Shown piece by piece: positions 36,481-45,478 of a stretch of DNA of 64,000 bases (the first letter of the stretch is position 1; each line of letters starts with the position of its first letter). The stretch lies in the NCBI GenBank assembly GCA_002162765.1, contig MAAR01000001.1:1-64000 (forward strand). The letters run 5' to 3'. Made by a program: the position numbers and the translations under genes. This DNA is from Flavobacteriales bacterium 34_180_T64 (GTDB lineage: Bacteria; Bacteroidota; Bacteroidia; Flavobacteriales; Flavobacteriaceae). Below the pieces are notes generated by a model, which had not been told where the DNA came from, made no database searches, and saw only the letters and a program-made list of their open reading frames with translations.

Positions 36481-38088
36481 CTAGTCCAGATTTAGTATTA
36501 AAAATTCACTTTTTAATGGTTGTAAATTTAATACTAACTGTTGAATAAATCGGTCTCCGTACTCCAAATAAAACTCAGAAAAATTAGTTTGTCTTTCCTG
36601 TAGACTTTGATTAGGAAATAGCGCATTCTGAAGTTCAATAATTCTTTTGAGAATATCTTTTAATTTTCTCTTTTGTGCATTTAGTAATCGTTTTTCTAAA
36701 TGCTCCAATCCATTAAATTGCTTCTTTTCTTGAGCCCCAACCGCTCCAACGAATGATTTATCTGTTTGTTTTGCAAGTTCATACAACTCCTTGAACTGTT
36801 GCTTTAAGTGCAATTTTTGAGAAGAAAAATCGATATTTATTTTCGATATTTCCTTAGTGACTTTTGTTTCAAGATCAATTTGCTTCAGAAACAGATCTTT
36901 AAAAGTCAGGTTTAGCTTTTGAAGTTTTTCATTTTGCTTACGTGTTGTTAATACGGCAGAATTTCTAAGTAACAACATTGGAAATGGAATGTTTTGCGCT
37001 TCAAAATTGGTTTTCAATTGTAGCCAATACGCAATTTCACCACCACCTCCAATATAACATAGGTTAGGCAAAATCACTTCTTGATATAACGGTCGCATAA
37101 TTACATTTGGAGAGAATCGTTCTGGAAAGCTAGACACTTCATCCAGAATCTCACTTTTGCTCCATTTTATTTGGGTGTTATTTACGAAATATTCACCTTC
37201 AATTTCTACGATACGCTCTCGTAAATCCTTAGTGATATAAAATAAATTGATTTCTCTGGGATTGACCTGGATCTTATAGTTTCCATCTAAGTCATTTAAT
37301 TTAGAATTCGTTTCTGTCACTAACTCAAAAGCTTCTTGATCTGTAATCTCCTTTTGAATAAAAGGGATAAACATTTGCTTTAAATTTGTATCATTTCCAT
37401 CAACAATCACTAAACCATACTTTGAAAATAATGCATTCACTAAATAGCGCATGGCATCTGTAAGCGTATCATGATTTAAGTATGCATTTTTGAATAAATC
37501 TCTTAACTCATTAGCGTTTTGACTGTTGTCCATTTCACTGGCAATAACTCTAAATACGTCATTAAAACCGTTCAAATCAAGTTCTCCAACGGCACCTGAA
37601 GCTTCTTTATTCCAACTGATTTTCTTTCCTTTAAAATTAAAAAAGTTGATTTCTTCAAAATCATGATCCTCTGTTGCCATCCAATACACAGGCACAAAAT
37701 TATTATTAGGATATTGCTCTTTTAGAGTTTTACAAAGATTGATTGTAGAAACTATTTTATAGAAAAAATAGAGTGGCCCTGTAAATACATTTAGCTGATG
37801 ACCCGTAGTAATTGTAAATGTTTTTTCGTTAGAAAGCAAGTCTATATTTGAAATTGTTAGATCAGATACTTGTTCTACATTTTGGTACTGATTCTTAAGA
37901 GCATTAACCAAAACAACTCTCGATTGGGTATCAAAAGACTTTGCTTTTTCATCAATCTGAGATTCAAAATTATTGAGTTTTGGAAACCTATTATAGAATG
38001 GTTTAAGGTCTGGGGTTTCATCTAAATAATCACAAATTAAAGATGAAAAATAATTAGTTTCTCTAAACGAAATACAGTCTGATGGCAT
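36481..38088 (-). CDS. bshC: Bacillithiol biosynthesis cysteine-adding enzyme BshC
   Basis: A 535-residue enzyme that adds cysteine to glucosaminyl-malate in the last step of bacillithiol synthesis, the low-molecular-weight thiol used by Firmicutes and Bacteroidetes. Family features are the Rossmann-like core with FTITTGHQLNVFTGPLYFFYK, VPVYWMATEDHDFEEINFF and the later PNVIMRPLYQEVILPNLCYIGGGGEIAYW. A long coiled coil lies near the C-terminus (about 390-480). The length is standard. It is divergent from the miaE-like gene. Confidence 0.95.
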   Translation of the reverse strand: MPSDCISFRETNYFSSLICDYLDETPDLKPFYNRFPKLNNFESQIDEKAKSFDTQSRVVLVNALKNQYQNVEQVSDLTISNIDLLSNEKTFTITTGHQLNVFTGPLYFFYKIVSTINLCKTLKEQYPNNNFVPVYWMATEDHDFEEINFFNFKGKKISWNKEASGAVGELDLNGFNDVFRVIASEMDNSQNANELRDLFKNAYLNHDTLTDAMRYLVNALFSKYGLVIVDGNDTNLKQMFIPFIQKEITDQEAFELVTETNSKLNDLDGNYKIQVNPREINLFYITKDLRERIVEIEGEYFVNNTQIKWSKSEILDEVSSFPERFSPNVIMRPLYQEVILPNLCYIGGGGEIAYWLQLKTNFEAQNIPFPMLLLRNSAVLTTRKQNEKLQKLNLTFKDLFLKQIDLETKVTKEISKINIDFSSQKLHLKQQFKELYELAKQTDKSFVGAVGAQEKKQFNGLEHLEKRLLNAQKRKLKDILKRIIELQNALFPNQSLQERQTNFSEFYLEYGDRFIQQLVLNLQPLKSEFLILNLD

Positions 38089-38112
38089 AAATATCCTTTG
38101 CTTTTAAAGGCA

Positions 38113-38120
38113 TAAAGATA
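38113..38120 (-). promoter_or_regulatory. Near-consensus -7 box (TATCTTTA) for bshC
   Basis: A seven-of-eight style match to TAnnTTTG on the minus strand, 24 bp before bshC. Confidence 0.35.
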
Positions 38121-38179
38121 CACTTTATAGTCTTAAAATTAACCTAAATTATGGGATGTGAATACCAAACAAGAATACG

Positions 38180-38187
38180 TATCTTTA
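38180..38187 (+). promoter_or_regulatory. Near-consensus -7 box (TATCTTTA) for the miaE-like gene
   Basis: It lies 14 bp before the ATG at 38202 and inside the region that an upstream in-frame ATG (38151) would translate, so it supports the shorter start. Confidence 0.4.
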
Positions 38188-38201
38188 CTAAAAAATTAAC
38201 T

Positions 38202-38783
38202 ATGCTTGGTTTAAAATTAGCGACAGATCCTCGTTGGGCAACAATTGCAGAAAGTAATATTGAAGAAATATTGACAGATCATGCATGGTGTGAGCAAAAA
38301 GCTGCCACAAATGCCATTACAATTATAACACTTAACTCAGAGCATACAGATTTGGTCACTGATTTATTGATTTTGGCCCAAGAAGAATTACAGCATTTTG
38401 AAATGGTGCATAATATTATTAAGGCACGTGGTTATAAACTCGGACGAGAACGTAAGGACAGTTATGTGAATGAGCTTTTCAAGTTTATTATTAAAGGTGG
38501 TAATCGTCAACAGAGTTTTATTGATCGCCTTTTGTTTTCAGCAATGATAGAAGCGCGAAGTTGTGAACGTTTTAAGTTATTATCAGAACGAATAAAAGAC
38601 TCTGAATTATCTAAATTCTATCACGATTTGATGATAAGTGAAGCAGGTCATTATACAACTTTCATTGGTTTTGCAAGAAAATATGGTAAAGACATAAATG
38701 TTGACAAACGCTGGAAGGAGTTAATAGAATTTGAAGGAGATATAATTAAAAGCTATGGCAAGTCTGAAACTATACATGGTTAA
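38202..38783 (+). CDS. miaE: tRNA-(ms2io6A)-hydroxylase-like diiron protein (MiaE family)
   Basis: A 193-residue ferritin-like protein starting MLGLKLATDPRW. The four-helix bundle carries the diiron ligands in ILTDHAWCEQKAA, AQEELQHFEMVH (ExxH), IEARSCERFK and SEAGHYTTFI (ExxH). MiaE hydroxylates the isopentenyl group of the modified adenosine at tRNA position 37. Many bacteria carry MiaE-like proteins whose substrate is untested. A start at 38151 would add 17 residues without homology to the family. A near-consensus -7 box at 38180 favours 38202. It converges on rimO. Confidence 0.88.
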   Translation: MLGLKLATDPRWATIAESNIEEILTDHAWCEQKAATNAITIITLNSEHTDLVTDLLILAQEELQHFEMVHNIIKARGYKLGRERKDSYVNELFKFIIKGGNRQQSFIDRLLFSAMIEARSCERFKLLSERIKDSELSKFYHDLMISEAGHYTTFIGFARKYGKDINVDKRWKELIEFEGDIIKSYGKSETIHG

Positions 38784-38786
38784 CAT

Positions 38787-40091
38787 CTAATTTACAACTT
38801 CAGCATACAAGTCGAAATCTTCAGCTTCAATAACTTTCACATTCGCAAACTCACCTGTTTTTAAGTAGGTAGCCGTGGCATCAATTAGCACTTCATTATC
38901 TACATCAGGCGAATCATATTCTGTTCGTCCTACAAAGTAATTACCTTCTTTTCTATCAATAACCACTTTAAATTCTTTTCCAATTTTTTGTTGATTGAGT
39001 TCCCATGAAATTTGAGACTGAATTTCCATAATTTCATTAGCGCGTTGCATCTTAACGTCTTCAGGAACATCATCTTCAAGATTATAAGCATGGGTATTTT
39101 CTTCATGCGAATACGTAAAACAACCCAAACGTTCAAAACGCATGTCTTTAACCCAATTTTTTAAAGTTTGATAATCTTCTTCAGTTTCACCTGGATACCC
39201 AACAATTAAAGTTGTTCTAATTGTCATATCAGGAACAGCTTTTCTAAATTCCTTCAGGAGTTTAGTTGTTTTTTCTTTTGTTGTTCCACGACGCATACTT
39301 TTAAGAATAGCATCCGAAATATGTTGTAATGGAATATCAAGATAATTACAAATCTTAGGTTCCTTATTCATTATATCTAATACATCCATCGGAAATCCTG
39401 TTGGAAAAGCGTAATGTAATCTAATCCATTCAATACCTTCAACTTTAACCAAGGCTTCAAGTAATTCGGCAAGGTTTCGTTTTTTATAAAGATCTAAACC
39501 ATAATAGGTTAAATCTTGAGCAATTAGAATGAGTTCTTTAACACCCTTGGCTGCTAATTTTTCAGCTTCAATTACGACTTCTTCTATAGGTGTAGATTTG
39601 TGTTTTCCACGCATTAATGGAATTGCACAAAAACTACATGGTCTATCACAACCTTCAGCTATTTTGAGATAGGCATAATTTTTTGGAGTAGTTGTTAAGC
39701 GTTCACCAATAAGTTCATGCTTATAATCTGCGCCTAAAGCTTTTAACAAAGCAGGTAGCTCTGTGGTACCGAAATATTCATCAACATTTGGAATTTCTTT
39801 TTGAAGGTCTGGTTTGTAGCGCTCACTTAAACAACCTGTGACAAACACTTTATCGACATCACCAGCTTCTTTCTTTTGCATGAACTCTAAAATAGTATTC
39901 ACACTTTCCTCCTTTGCATTATTAATAAAACCACAGGTATTAATAACAACGACATTGCCTTCTTCTTCATGAACAACCTCTTTCCCATTAGCTTTTAACT
40001 GCCCCATTAACACCTCACTATCGTAAACATTCTTACTACAGCCAAGGGTTACTACATTGATTTTGTTCTTTTTAAGTGTTTTTGTTCTCAT
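38787..40091 (-). CDS. rimO: Ribosomal protein S12 methylthiotransferase RimO
   Basis: A 434-residue radical-SAM methylthiotransferase that modifies an aspartate of ribosomal protein S12. The N-terminal UPF0004 domain supplies three cysteines (VVTLGCSKN, VVINTCGF, VTGCLSERY). The radical-SAM motif is CDRPCSFCAIP. A C-terminal TRAM domain binds the target. The frame runs to 40112, but the ATG at 40091 (MRTKTLKKNKINVV) is chosen because an exact -7 box covers 40110-40117. Confidence 0.96.
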   Translation of the reverse strand: MRTKTLKKNKINVVTLGCSKNVYDSEVLMGQLKANGKEVVHEEEGNVVVINTCGFINNAKEESVNTILEFMQKKEAGDVDKVFVTGCLSERYKPDLQKEIPNVDEYFGTTELPALLKALGADYKHELIGERLTTTPKNYAYLKIAEGCDRPCSFCAIPLMRGKHKSTPIEEVVIEAEKLAAKGVKELILIAQDLTYYGLDLYKKRNLAELLEALVKVEGIEWIRLHYAFPTGFPMDVLDIMNKEPKICNYLDIPLQHISDAILKSMRRGTTKEKTTKLLKEFRKAVPDMTIRTTLIVGYPGETEEDYQTLKNWVKDMRFERLGCFTYSHEENTHAYNLEDDVPEDVKMQRANEIMEIQSQISWELNQQKIGKEFKVVIDRKEGNYFVGRTEYDSPDVDNEVLIDATATYLKTGEFANVKVIEAEDFDLYAEVVN

Positions 40092-40109
40092 GCTACAAAT
40101 TTCAGAATG

Positions 40110-40117
40110 CAAAGATA
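40110..40117 (-). promoter_or_regulatory. Bacteroidetes -7 box (TATCTTTG) for rimO
   Basis: An exact TAnnTTTG match on the minus strand, 18 bp before the ATG at 40091. It overlaps the longer reading-frame start at 40112. Confidence 0.5.
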
Positions 40118-40145
40118 CAATCTAAAAGCTTTGTTTAGAGTATAT

Positions 40146-41825
40146 CTACTTATAATTTGAAGGCATCAGTCTTTTTTTAGACGCTCGCTCATAATTATAA
40201 GCCCATTGAAACAAAAATTTCTCTTGTAATCTACGTCCAATAAATGTTACTCCCATAGGAGCACCATTTTCAGCATAGCCCATTGGAACGGTTAATGCAG
40301 GATATTCAGCCACAGCGGCGAACCCAGCGTGGTAATTGTTAATAGAAATAATTCCATCCAATTTATGGGCCTTCATGGGTGAATCAAAATACAATTTGCC
40401 ATTCGTTTTAAGTGTCCTCTTTATGATTTCAAATTCTTCATCCGTACTACTATCAGCAACAATTCCTTCAAATAATTTTTGCCCATATGGCATTGTATTA
40501 ATCGAGTCTTTACTATTAAATTCAATCACATCATCTACAGACCTCAATGTTATGGCTGAAGACGCATAATCTGCAAGATATTTTGGAAGATCGGTTTGCA
40601 TGTCTAAATTCAACAGCCTCAGAAACCCAGGGAGCTCTATCTCTTCTTCTTCCAATTCAACAATTACGGCACCCTGTTCTTTTAGAATATCAATAGCTGC
40701 AGCATATAATGTTTCCTCCTCAATCATTTCTCTATAGACACCGAAGCGTCTTCCATTTACACCAGTTTCACTTAATTCATTTAAATAAAAACCGTTTTCC
40801 CATAAAGCGTAAATAGATTTCGAATCTGATGTGTCTTCGCCAAAAATAGCATCTAATAGTATGGCGTTGTCAATTACGTTCTTTGTGATTGGGCCAGCAG
40901 TATCTAAGGTTGATGAAATAGGGACAATCCCACTTCTACTTACTAAACCAATTGTAGGTTTAAGACCAACTACAGAATTTTGACTGGCAGGTGACAATAT
41001 AGAACCTGAAGTTTCACTACCAATTGCAGCCGCACAAAAATTTGCCGAGACTGCCACAGCGCTTCCAGAGCTAGAACCACCTGTATCAATTAGTTTACGT
41101 CCATAAGGATTCAGGGTTTGACCTCCAATAGCACTATAACCGCTTGGACAATCTCCACAAAAGAAATAAGCCCATTCGCTTAGGTTCGATTTACCCAAAA
41201 TTAAAGCACCTTGCTCTTTTAAACGCTCCACTATAAAGGCATCTTTTGCAAAGTTTTCCTGCAATGCTACAGCACCTGCAGTTGTAGGCATACCTGAAGC
41301 GTTGACATTGTCTTTTAAAAGAATTGGCATTCCAAAAACAGGATGCTTCAATTTTCTATTTAATAGTTCTCTATCTTTTTGCCTTGCTTCTTCAATGACA
41401 CTAGAATTTAATGCAATTACAGAATTGAGTGATAATTCATTATTACGATCAAACTTTCTAATACGAAATAAATAAAATTTAGTAAGCTGTTCATAGGACA
41501 ATTTGCCACTCAATATAAAGCTCTGAATTGTTGGTATATCTTGTTCTAGAATGAATGGTTTTAAACTGATGTAAACGTCTTCATTAAAATCTTCAAGGTC
41601 ATTCTCAAAAGGACTCCAAAGTGCCTCATTATTAATATACTTTGAATCCAATACTTTAAATGCTCTAAAATCTTTAGTCGAAATGGCACTAATATCGGTA
41701 GATTCTTCAGCATTAGATCGAATAGATTCGCTTGTATTATCAACTACAGGAGTCTCTATATTTGATTTTGGATTTTTACAAGAAAAAACAAAAGAGACAA
41801 TTAGGAAATAGATGCTGTATTTCAT
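40146..41825 (-). CDS. Amidase-signature family hydrolase, lipoprotein
   Basis: A 559-residue protein with a lipoprotein signal (lipobox VFSC, Cys16). It belongs to the amidase-signature family with the Ser-cisSer-Lys triad: Lys171 (PILLKDNV), cis-Ser at 251/252 (TGGSSSGSA) and nucleophile Ser275 (ETSGSI). It hydrolyses an amide, perhaps a peptide, acylated amine or short amidated compound, at the periplasmic face of a membrane. Periplasmic lipoprotein amidases of this group are common in flavobacteria. The substrate is unknown. Confidence 0.9.
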   Translation of the reverse strand: MKYSIYFLIVSFVFSCKNPKSNIETPVVDNTSESIRSNAEESTDISAISTKDFRAFKVLDSKYINNEALWSPFENDLEDFNEDVYISLKPFILEQDIPTIQSFILSGKLSYEQLTKFYLFRIRKFDRNNELSLNSVIALNSSVIEEARQKDRELLNRKLKHPVFGMPILLKDNVNASGMPTTAGAVALQENFAKDAFIVERLKEQGALILGKSNLSEWAYFFCGDCPSGYSAIGGQTLNPYGRKLIDTGGSSSGSAVAVSANFCAAAIGSETSGSILSPASQNSVVGLKPTIGLVSRSGIVPISSTLDTAGPITKNVIDNAILLDAIFGEDTSDSKSIYALWENGFYLNELSETGVNGRRFGVYREMIEEETLYAAAIDILKEQGAVIVELEEEEIELPGFLRLLNLDMQTDLPKYLADYASSAITLRSVDDVIEFNSKDSINTMPYGQKLFEGIVADSSTDEEFEIIKRTLKTNGKLYFDSPMKAHKLDGIISINNYHAGFAAVAEYPALTVPMGYAENGAPMGVTFIGRRLQEKFLFQWAYNYERASKKRLMPSNYK

Positions 41826-41875
41826 AGTTCGTATTTTTAATAAAAATACTAAAAGTTAAGAGAAGTAAGTTTCTA

Positions 41876-41953
41876 TTCAAACTGAACTAGTTTCAGATTC
41901 TCATTAGAATTGTCTATCAGCTTATTGAGGTTCCGAAATAAATTCAGAATGAC
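41876..41953. repeat. REP-like inverted repeat between ftsY and the amidase gene
   Basis: Arms of about 28 bp (41876-41903 and 41926-41953) are imperfect inverted copies separated by 22 bp. The right arm read on the minus strand starts GTCATTCTGA and ends ACCTCA, like the elements at 10665 and 28923. The left arm is more decayed. Confidence 0.65.
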
Positions 41954-41981
41954 ATAATTTTACCCTTTTCAGACAGCCTTA

Positions 41982-42935
41982 TTATTTGAAGAATGAATCT
42001 ACAAATTCGTATTTATTAAATACTTGAAGATCTTCGATTCCTTCACCAACTCCAATGTATTTAACAGGGATTTGAAATTGATCAGAAATACCAATTACAA
42101 CCCCACCTTTAGCAGTTCCATCGAGTTTCGTAACAGCTAATGATGTCACTTCTGTAGCTGCTGTAAATTGCTTCGCCTGTTCAAAAGCATTTTGACCTGT
42201 TGAACCATCCAAAACCAATAGTACATCATGAGGAGAATGATCCACTACTTTTTGCATCACGCGTTTTACTTTAGTCAACTCATTCATTAAGTTTACTTTA
42301 TTATGCAATCGACCAGCAGTGTCAATAATTACTACATCGGCATCACTAGTAACAGCACTTTCTAATGTATCGAAAGCAACGGACGCAGGATCACTTCCCA
42401 TTGATTGTTTAACTATTGGTACATCAACACGATCTGCCCAAACTTGTAATTGATCAATAGCTGCTGCTCTAAATGTATCGGCAGCACCTAATACAACTTT
42501 TAGACCTTGTTTTTTGAATTGGTACGCCATTTTACCAATGGTTGTAGTTTTACCAACACCGTTGACTCCAACAACCATAATAACATGTGGTTTATGTGTT
42601 TTTGGTATAGAATACTCGGTATCTTCGCCACTATTGGTTTCAGATAATAAGCCAGCAATTTCTTCTCTTAGGATTTGGTTTAATTCTGATGTTCCTAAAT
42701 ATTTATCTTTTGAAACACGCGCTTCAATACGTTCAATAACTTTAAGAGTTGTATTCACTCCTACATCACTAGTCACTAAGATTTCTTCGAGGTTATCTAA
42801 AACTTCATCATCTACTTTAGATTTCCCGGCAACAGCTTTATTTAGTTTAGAGAAAAATGTGGATTTAGATTTCTCTAATCCCTTATCTAAGGATTCCTTT
42901 TTTTCTGAAGAGAATATTTTTTTAAAAAAGCTCAT
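41982..42935 (-). CDS. ftsY: Signal recognition particle receptor FtsY
   Basis: A 317-residue SRP-type GTPase that docks ribosome-SRP complexes at the membrane. The NG domain has the P-loop VGVNGVGKTTTIGK, the I-box region FRAAAIDQLQVWADR, DTAGRLHNK, and TKLDGTAKGG. A short, basic and acidic N-terminal region replaces the long acidic A domain of E. coli FtsY, as is usual for this phylum. It follows the ribosomal genes rpmB, rpmG and the DUF4295 gene. Confidence 0.97.
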   Translation of the reverse strand: MSFFKKIFSSEKKESLDKGLEKSKSTFFSKLNKAVAGKSKVDDEVLDNLEEILVTSDVGVNTTLKVIERIEARVSKDKYLGTSELNQILREEIAGLLSETNSGEDTEYSIPKTHKPHVIMVVGVNGVGKTTTIGKMAYQFKKQGLKVVLGAADTFRAAAIDQLQVWADRVDVPIVKQSMGSDPASVAFDTLESAVTSDADVVIIDTAGRLHNKVNLMNELTKVKRVMQKVVDHSPHDVLLVLDGSTGQNAFEQAKQFTAATEVTSLAVTKLDGTAKGGVVIGISDQFQIPVKYIGVGEGIEDLQVFNKYEFVDSFFK

Positions 42936-43023
42936 TCTTATGTTTAATTTCTAACTATAAATCAAATGTTGAGCCTAAACTGAATAACTGAACATTTGTC
43001 ATGTTTCACGTCAAATATAGCCA

Positions 43024-43053
43024 TAAAAAAACTGCTTTCAAATGAAAGCAGTT
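43024..43053 (-). terminator. Terminator between the DUF4295 gene and ftsY
   Basis: A perfect 11-bp stem AACTGCTTTCA (43030-43040) / TGAAAGCAGTT (43043-43053) has a 2-nt loop. On the minus strand a T run follows. It suggests that the ribosomal genes form a unit separate from ftsY. Confidence 0.85.
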
Positions 43054-43076
43054 GCAATTAAATATGAAAATTTAAT

Positions 43077-43229
43077 TTATTTCTTGTTTAAAAAATCATT
43101 GACAAACTCTGGTGCCATTACTGACTCAACAAACATGTAAGCTCCAGTTTTTGGTGATTTCACCATTTTGATAGCTTTAGTTAATCGCTTTGATCCTGTT
43201 TGTAATGATGCTACTGATTTCTTTGCCAT
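43077..43229 (-). CDS. DUF4295 small ribosome-associated protein (probably bL38)
   Basis: A 50-residue basic protein starting MAKKSVASLQTGSKRL and ending FVNDFLNKK. Small proteins of this type are always next to rpmG and rpmB in Bacteroidetes. The family is annotated DUF4295. From memory, a new Bacteroidetes-specific ribosomal protein bL38 described in the Flavobacterium johnsoniae ribosome matches it; that identification needs checking. The stop is followed by a strong terminator. Confidence 0.88.
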   Translation of the reverse strand: MAKKSVASLQTGSKRLTKAIKMVKSPKTGAYMFVESVMAPEFVNDFLNKK

Positions 43230-43240
43230 GACTCTAATGT

Positions 43241-43342
43241 GTTATTTGAGTTTTTCTTACGAAAATCTCTTGTTGTTATTTGAGTTTTTCTTACGAAAAT
43301 CTCTTGTTCTTATTTGAGACTTTCTTACGAAATTCTCGAATT
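43241..43342. repeat. Three 34-bp tandem repeats between rpmG and DUF4295 gene
   Basis: Units 43241-43274 and 43275-43308 are identical (start GTTATTTGAG, contain CTTACGAAAATC). The third, 43309-43342, is diverged and ends on the rpmG stop. They fill the whole spacer and would be in the 5' leader of the DUF4295 coding region. Confidence 0.9.
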
Positions 43343-43523
43343 ATTTAATTTCTTTATGAACTGTCATACGCTTAAGGATAGGATTAAATTTCTTAATCTC
43401 CATTCTATCTGGCGTATTCTTTTTATTTTTTGTTGTGATGTAACGAGAAGTTCCTGGTTTTCCAGATTCCTTATGCTCAGTACATTCTAATATAACTTGT
43501 ATTCTATTTCCTCTCTTTGCCAT
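43341..43523 (-). CDS. rpmG: 50S ribosomal protein L33
   Basis: A 60-residue basic ribosomal protein ([19 protein letters not shown], ending [10 protein letters not shown]). It has a single cysteine and lacks the paired CxxC motifs, so it is the zinc-free form. Its stop falls at the end of the third 34-bp repeat. Confidence 0.96.
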   Translation of the reverse strand: MAKRGNRIQVILECTEHKESGKPGTSRYITTKNKKNTPDRMEIKKFNPILKRMTVHKEIK

Positions 43524-43550
43524 TGTACGTGTCTTTAACGCGTTACGCTA

Positions 43551-43787
43551 TTATTTTAAAAATCCTTTAGATTTCGCTTCTTTAATTGCTGCTGAAATCC
43601 CTATTTTATTGATAGTTTTCAATGCAGAAGTAGAAACTTTTAAAGTTACCCATTTATCTTCTTCAGGAATAAAAAAACGTTTTTTAACTAAATTCGCATT
43701 GAATTTACGTTTCGTTTTATTCATCGCGTGAGATACGTTGTTTCCAACCATCGCTTTCTTTCCAGTAAGTTCACAAACTCTTGACAT
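43551..43787 (-). CDS. rpmB: 50S ribosomal protein L28
   Basis: A 78-residue protein with the L28 start SRVCELTGKKAMVGNNVSHA and the body KFNANLVKKRFFIPEEDKWV. It is the first gene of the rpmB-rpmG-DUF4295 unit, 27 bp upstream of rpmG. A good promoter lies upstream. Confidence 0.97.
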   Translation of the reverse strand: MSRVCELTGKKAMVGNNVSHAMNKTKRKFNANLVKKRFFIPEEDKWVTLKVSTSALKTINKIGISAAIKEAKSKGFLK

Positions 43788-43848
43788 TCTTTCTAACTTT
43801 AATTATGTTATCATTTCTGTTTATAAATAGATATTTTCAAACAGGCTG

Positions 43849-43880
43849 CAAATTTAGTAAAACTTTACAATATCAACAAA
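43849..43880 (-). promoter_or_regulatory. Promoter of the rpmB-rpmG-DUF4295 operon
   Basis: On the minus strand TTTG (43877-43880) is followed after 20 bp by TAAATTTG (43849-43856). Both elements match the Bacteroidetes sigma-A consensus. The rpmB ATG is 61 bp downstream. Confidence 0.7.
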
Positions 43881-43889
43881 CTAATATTG

Positions 43890-45137
43890 CTACTTTTTTA
43901 AAATTTCTTTTTGCAGCATTTCAAAGGCTTTGTTAACTGCCTTATTAATAACTTTTACTCGATGATTTCCAAACATGAATTTCTCGGAATAAACTTCGTC
44001 TTTTGTAGCTAATGCTATATAAACTATCCCAACATCCTCAGTAGTATCATCTGTAGTAGGCCCAGCATTTCCTGTAGTAGCAATCGCAAAATCTGTATTA
44101 AACTTTTTCAAAGCTGATAAAGCCATAGCTTCTGTAACCTCTCTACTTACCACCGAATACTTTTCAATTAAAGCCTCAGAGATGTCAAGAAGATTAATTT
44201 TTGCCTCTTTTGTATAACTTACAATACTACCTTTAAAATATTTAGAGGCTCCTGCATTTACTGTGATCGATTCTGCTATTTTACCACCTGTACAACTTTC
44301 GGCTGTAGCCAGTGTTTTTCCATATTTGCTTAGTTGTTTACCAATTATGGCTTCAATAGATTCATCGGCTTCAAAACCTACAAAAACATCTTCTATTTGA
44401 GGTAAAAGTAATGCAATTTGCTTTTCCATTTCAGCGTCCACTAAAGTTTTATCAATGGCATTCGCTGATAAACGCAATCGCACCTTACCAAGATTTGGTA
44501 AATATGCAAGCTTCATGAACTCCGGTAAATTATCCTCCCATTTTTCAATTCGTGCCGCTAAGCTACTTTCTCCTAAGCCATAAGTTAAAATTGTTTTATG
44601 GAGTATATAAGGAAACTTAAATGTATTTCTCAGTTTAGGAATTACTGTTTGTTCAATCAATGCTTTCATCTCAAAAGGAACTCCAGGAAGCGAAATGAAT
44701 ACTTTTCCGTTTTTCTCTAACCACATACCAGGCGCACTTCCAACCATATTCATAAGTACGGTTGCCTTTGAAGGCACTAAGGCTTGATCTATATTGACTT
44801 GAGTTAACTCTTGCCTTATATATTTTTTCCACAGAAATTGAATATTTTCTAATACGGCTTGACTCTGTACCAGATTGTCATCAAAATATTCAGCAATCGT
44901 TTTTTTGGTAATGTCGTCCTTAGTAGGACCCAATCCTCCAGTTAATATAATTATATCGGCATTTTCCTCAGCCTCCCTTAGAGACTTCAAAATGTGGTTT
45001 TTATCATCTTGAACCGAAGTAATTTGATATACAGAAACTCCAATTTTATTAAGTGATTTGCTAATAAATGCAGAATTTGTATCTACAATTTGTCCAATTA
45101 GAATTTCATCTCCAATAGTTATTATTTCTGCTTGCAT
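43890..45137 (-). CDS. cinA: CinA family protein (NMN deamidase / competence-damage)
   Basis: A 415-residue two-domain protein. The N-terminal MoaB/Mog-like COG1058 domain shows AEIITIGDEILIGQIVDTNS and ILTGGLGPTKDD. The C-terminal CinA domain shows LATAESCTGGKIAESI, the pattern of NMN amidohydrolase. It probably acts in pyridine nucleotide recycling. Its start shares one base with the stop of the Hpt gene upstream, so the two are coupled. Confidence 0.93.
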   Translation of the reverse strand: MQAEIITIGDEILIGQIVDTNSAFISKSLNKIGVSVYQITSVQDDKNHILKSLREAEENADIIILTGGLGPTKDDITKKTIAEYFDDNLVQSQAVLENIQFLWKKYIRQELTQVNIDQALVPSKATVLMNMVGSAPGMWLEKNGKVFISLPGVPFEMKALIEQTVIPKLRNTFKFPYILHKTILTYGLGESSLAARIEKWEDNLPEFMKLAYLPNLGKVRLRLSANAIDKTLVDAEMEKQIALLLPQIEDVFVGFEADESIEAIIGKQLSKYGKTLATAESCTGGKIAESITVNAGASKYFKGSIVSYTKEAKINLLDISEALIEKYSVVSREVTEAMALSALKKFNTDFAIATTGNAGPTTDDTTEDVGIVYIALATKDEVYSEKFMFGNHRVKVINKAVNKAFEMLQKEILKK

Positions 45138-45478
45138 TACAAATTGAAGTCAATTTTTATTTCTTGAACGGCGTTATCGACTGCAGCTAGAACAAGTTGT
45201 AATTTATCAGATACATCTTGATCTCCATTTTCAAGTTTTCCCCAATCCTGTACCTCAATTAAATCCTGTAAAACTCCAAGTTCGAACAAATCAATTGTCG
45301 GTTTCATTTTATGTGCAGCCTGATAGGTTGTATAATAATCTCTTTCAGCTACAGCAATTTTCAACCGTTCAGCATCTTCTGGGACTTCTTCTAAAAATGC
45401 GGCTGCCAATGCAGCTACAAATTCTTCGTCGTTATCTGCTAATTCCCTTACTCTAAACAATTTATAATGTTGTTCCAT
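45137..45478 (-). CDS. Orphan Hpt (histidine phosphotransfer) domain protein
   Basis: A 113-residue helical protein with an Hpt-type helix bundle. The candidate phosphoacceptor is His56 in YQAAHKMKPTIDLF, matching the HxxKP pattern. Hpt proteins shuttle phosphate between hybrid kinases and response regulators. No kinase or regulator is nearby; it lies between an FAH hydrolase and cinA, touching both (adjacent stop and start; one-base overlap). Whether it relays phosphate or has a metabolic-enzyme role is unknown. Confidence 0.82.
   Translation of the reverse strand: MEQHYKLFRVRELADNDEEFVAALAAAFLEEVPEDAERLKIAVAERDYYTTYQAAHKMKPTIDLFELGVLQDLIEVQDWGKLENGDQDVSDKLQLVLAAVDNAVQEIKIDFNL

Noticed and set aside
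38151-38201. Extended start of the MiaE-like protein
   Set aside because: The extra 17 residues are not family-like, and a near-consensus -7 box lies within.
43241-43342. Possible CRISPR array
   Set aside because: The 34-bp units follow one another without spacers and there are only three. No cas genes lie near.
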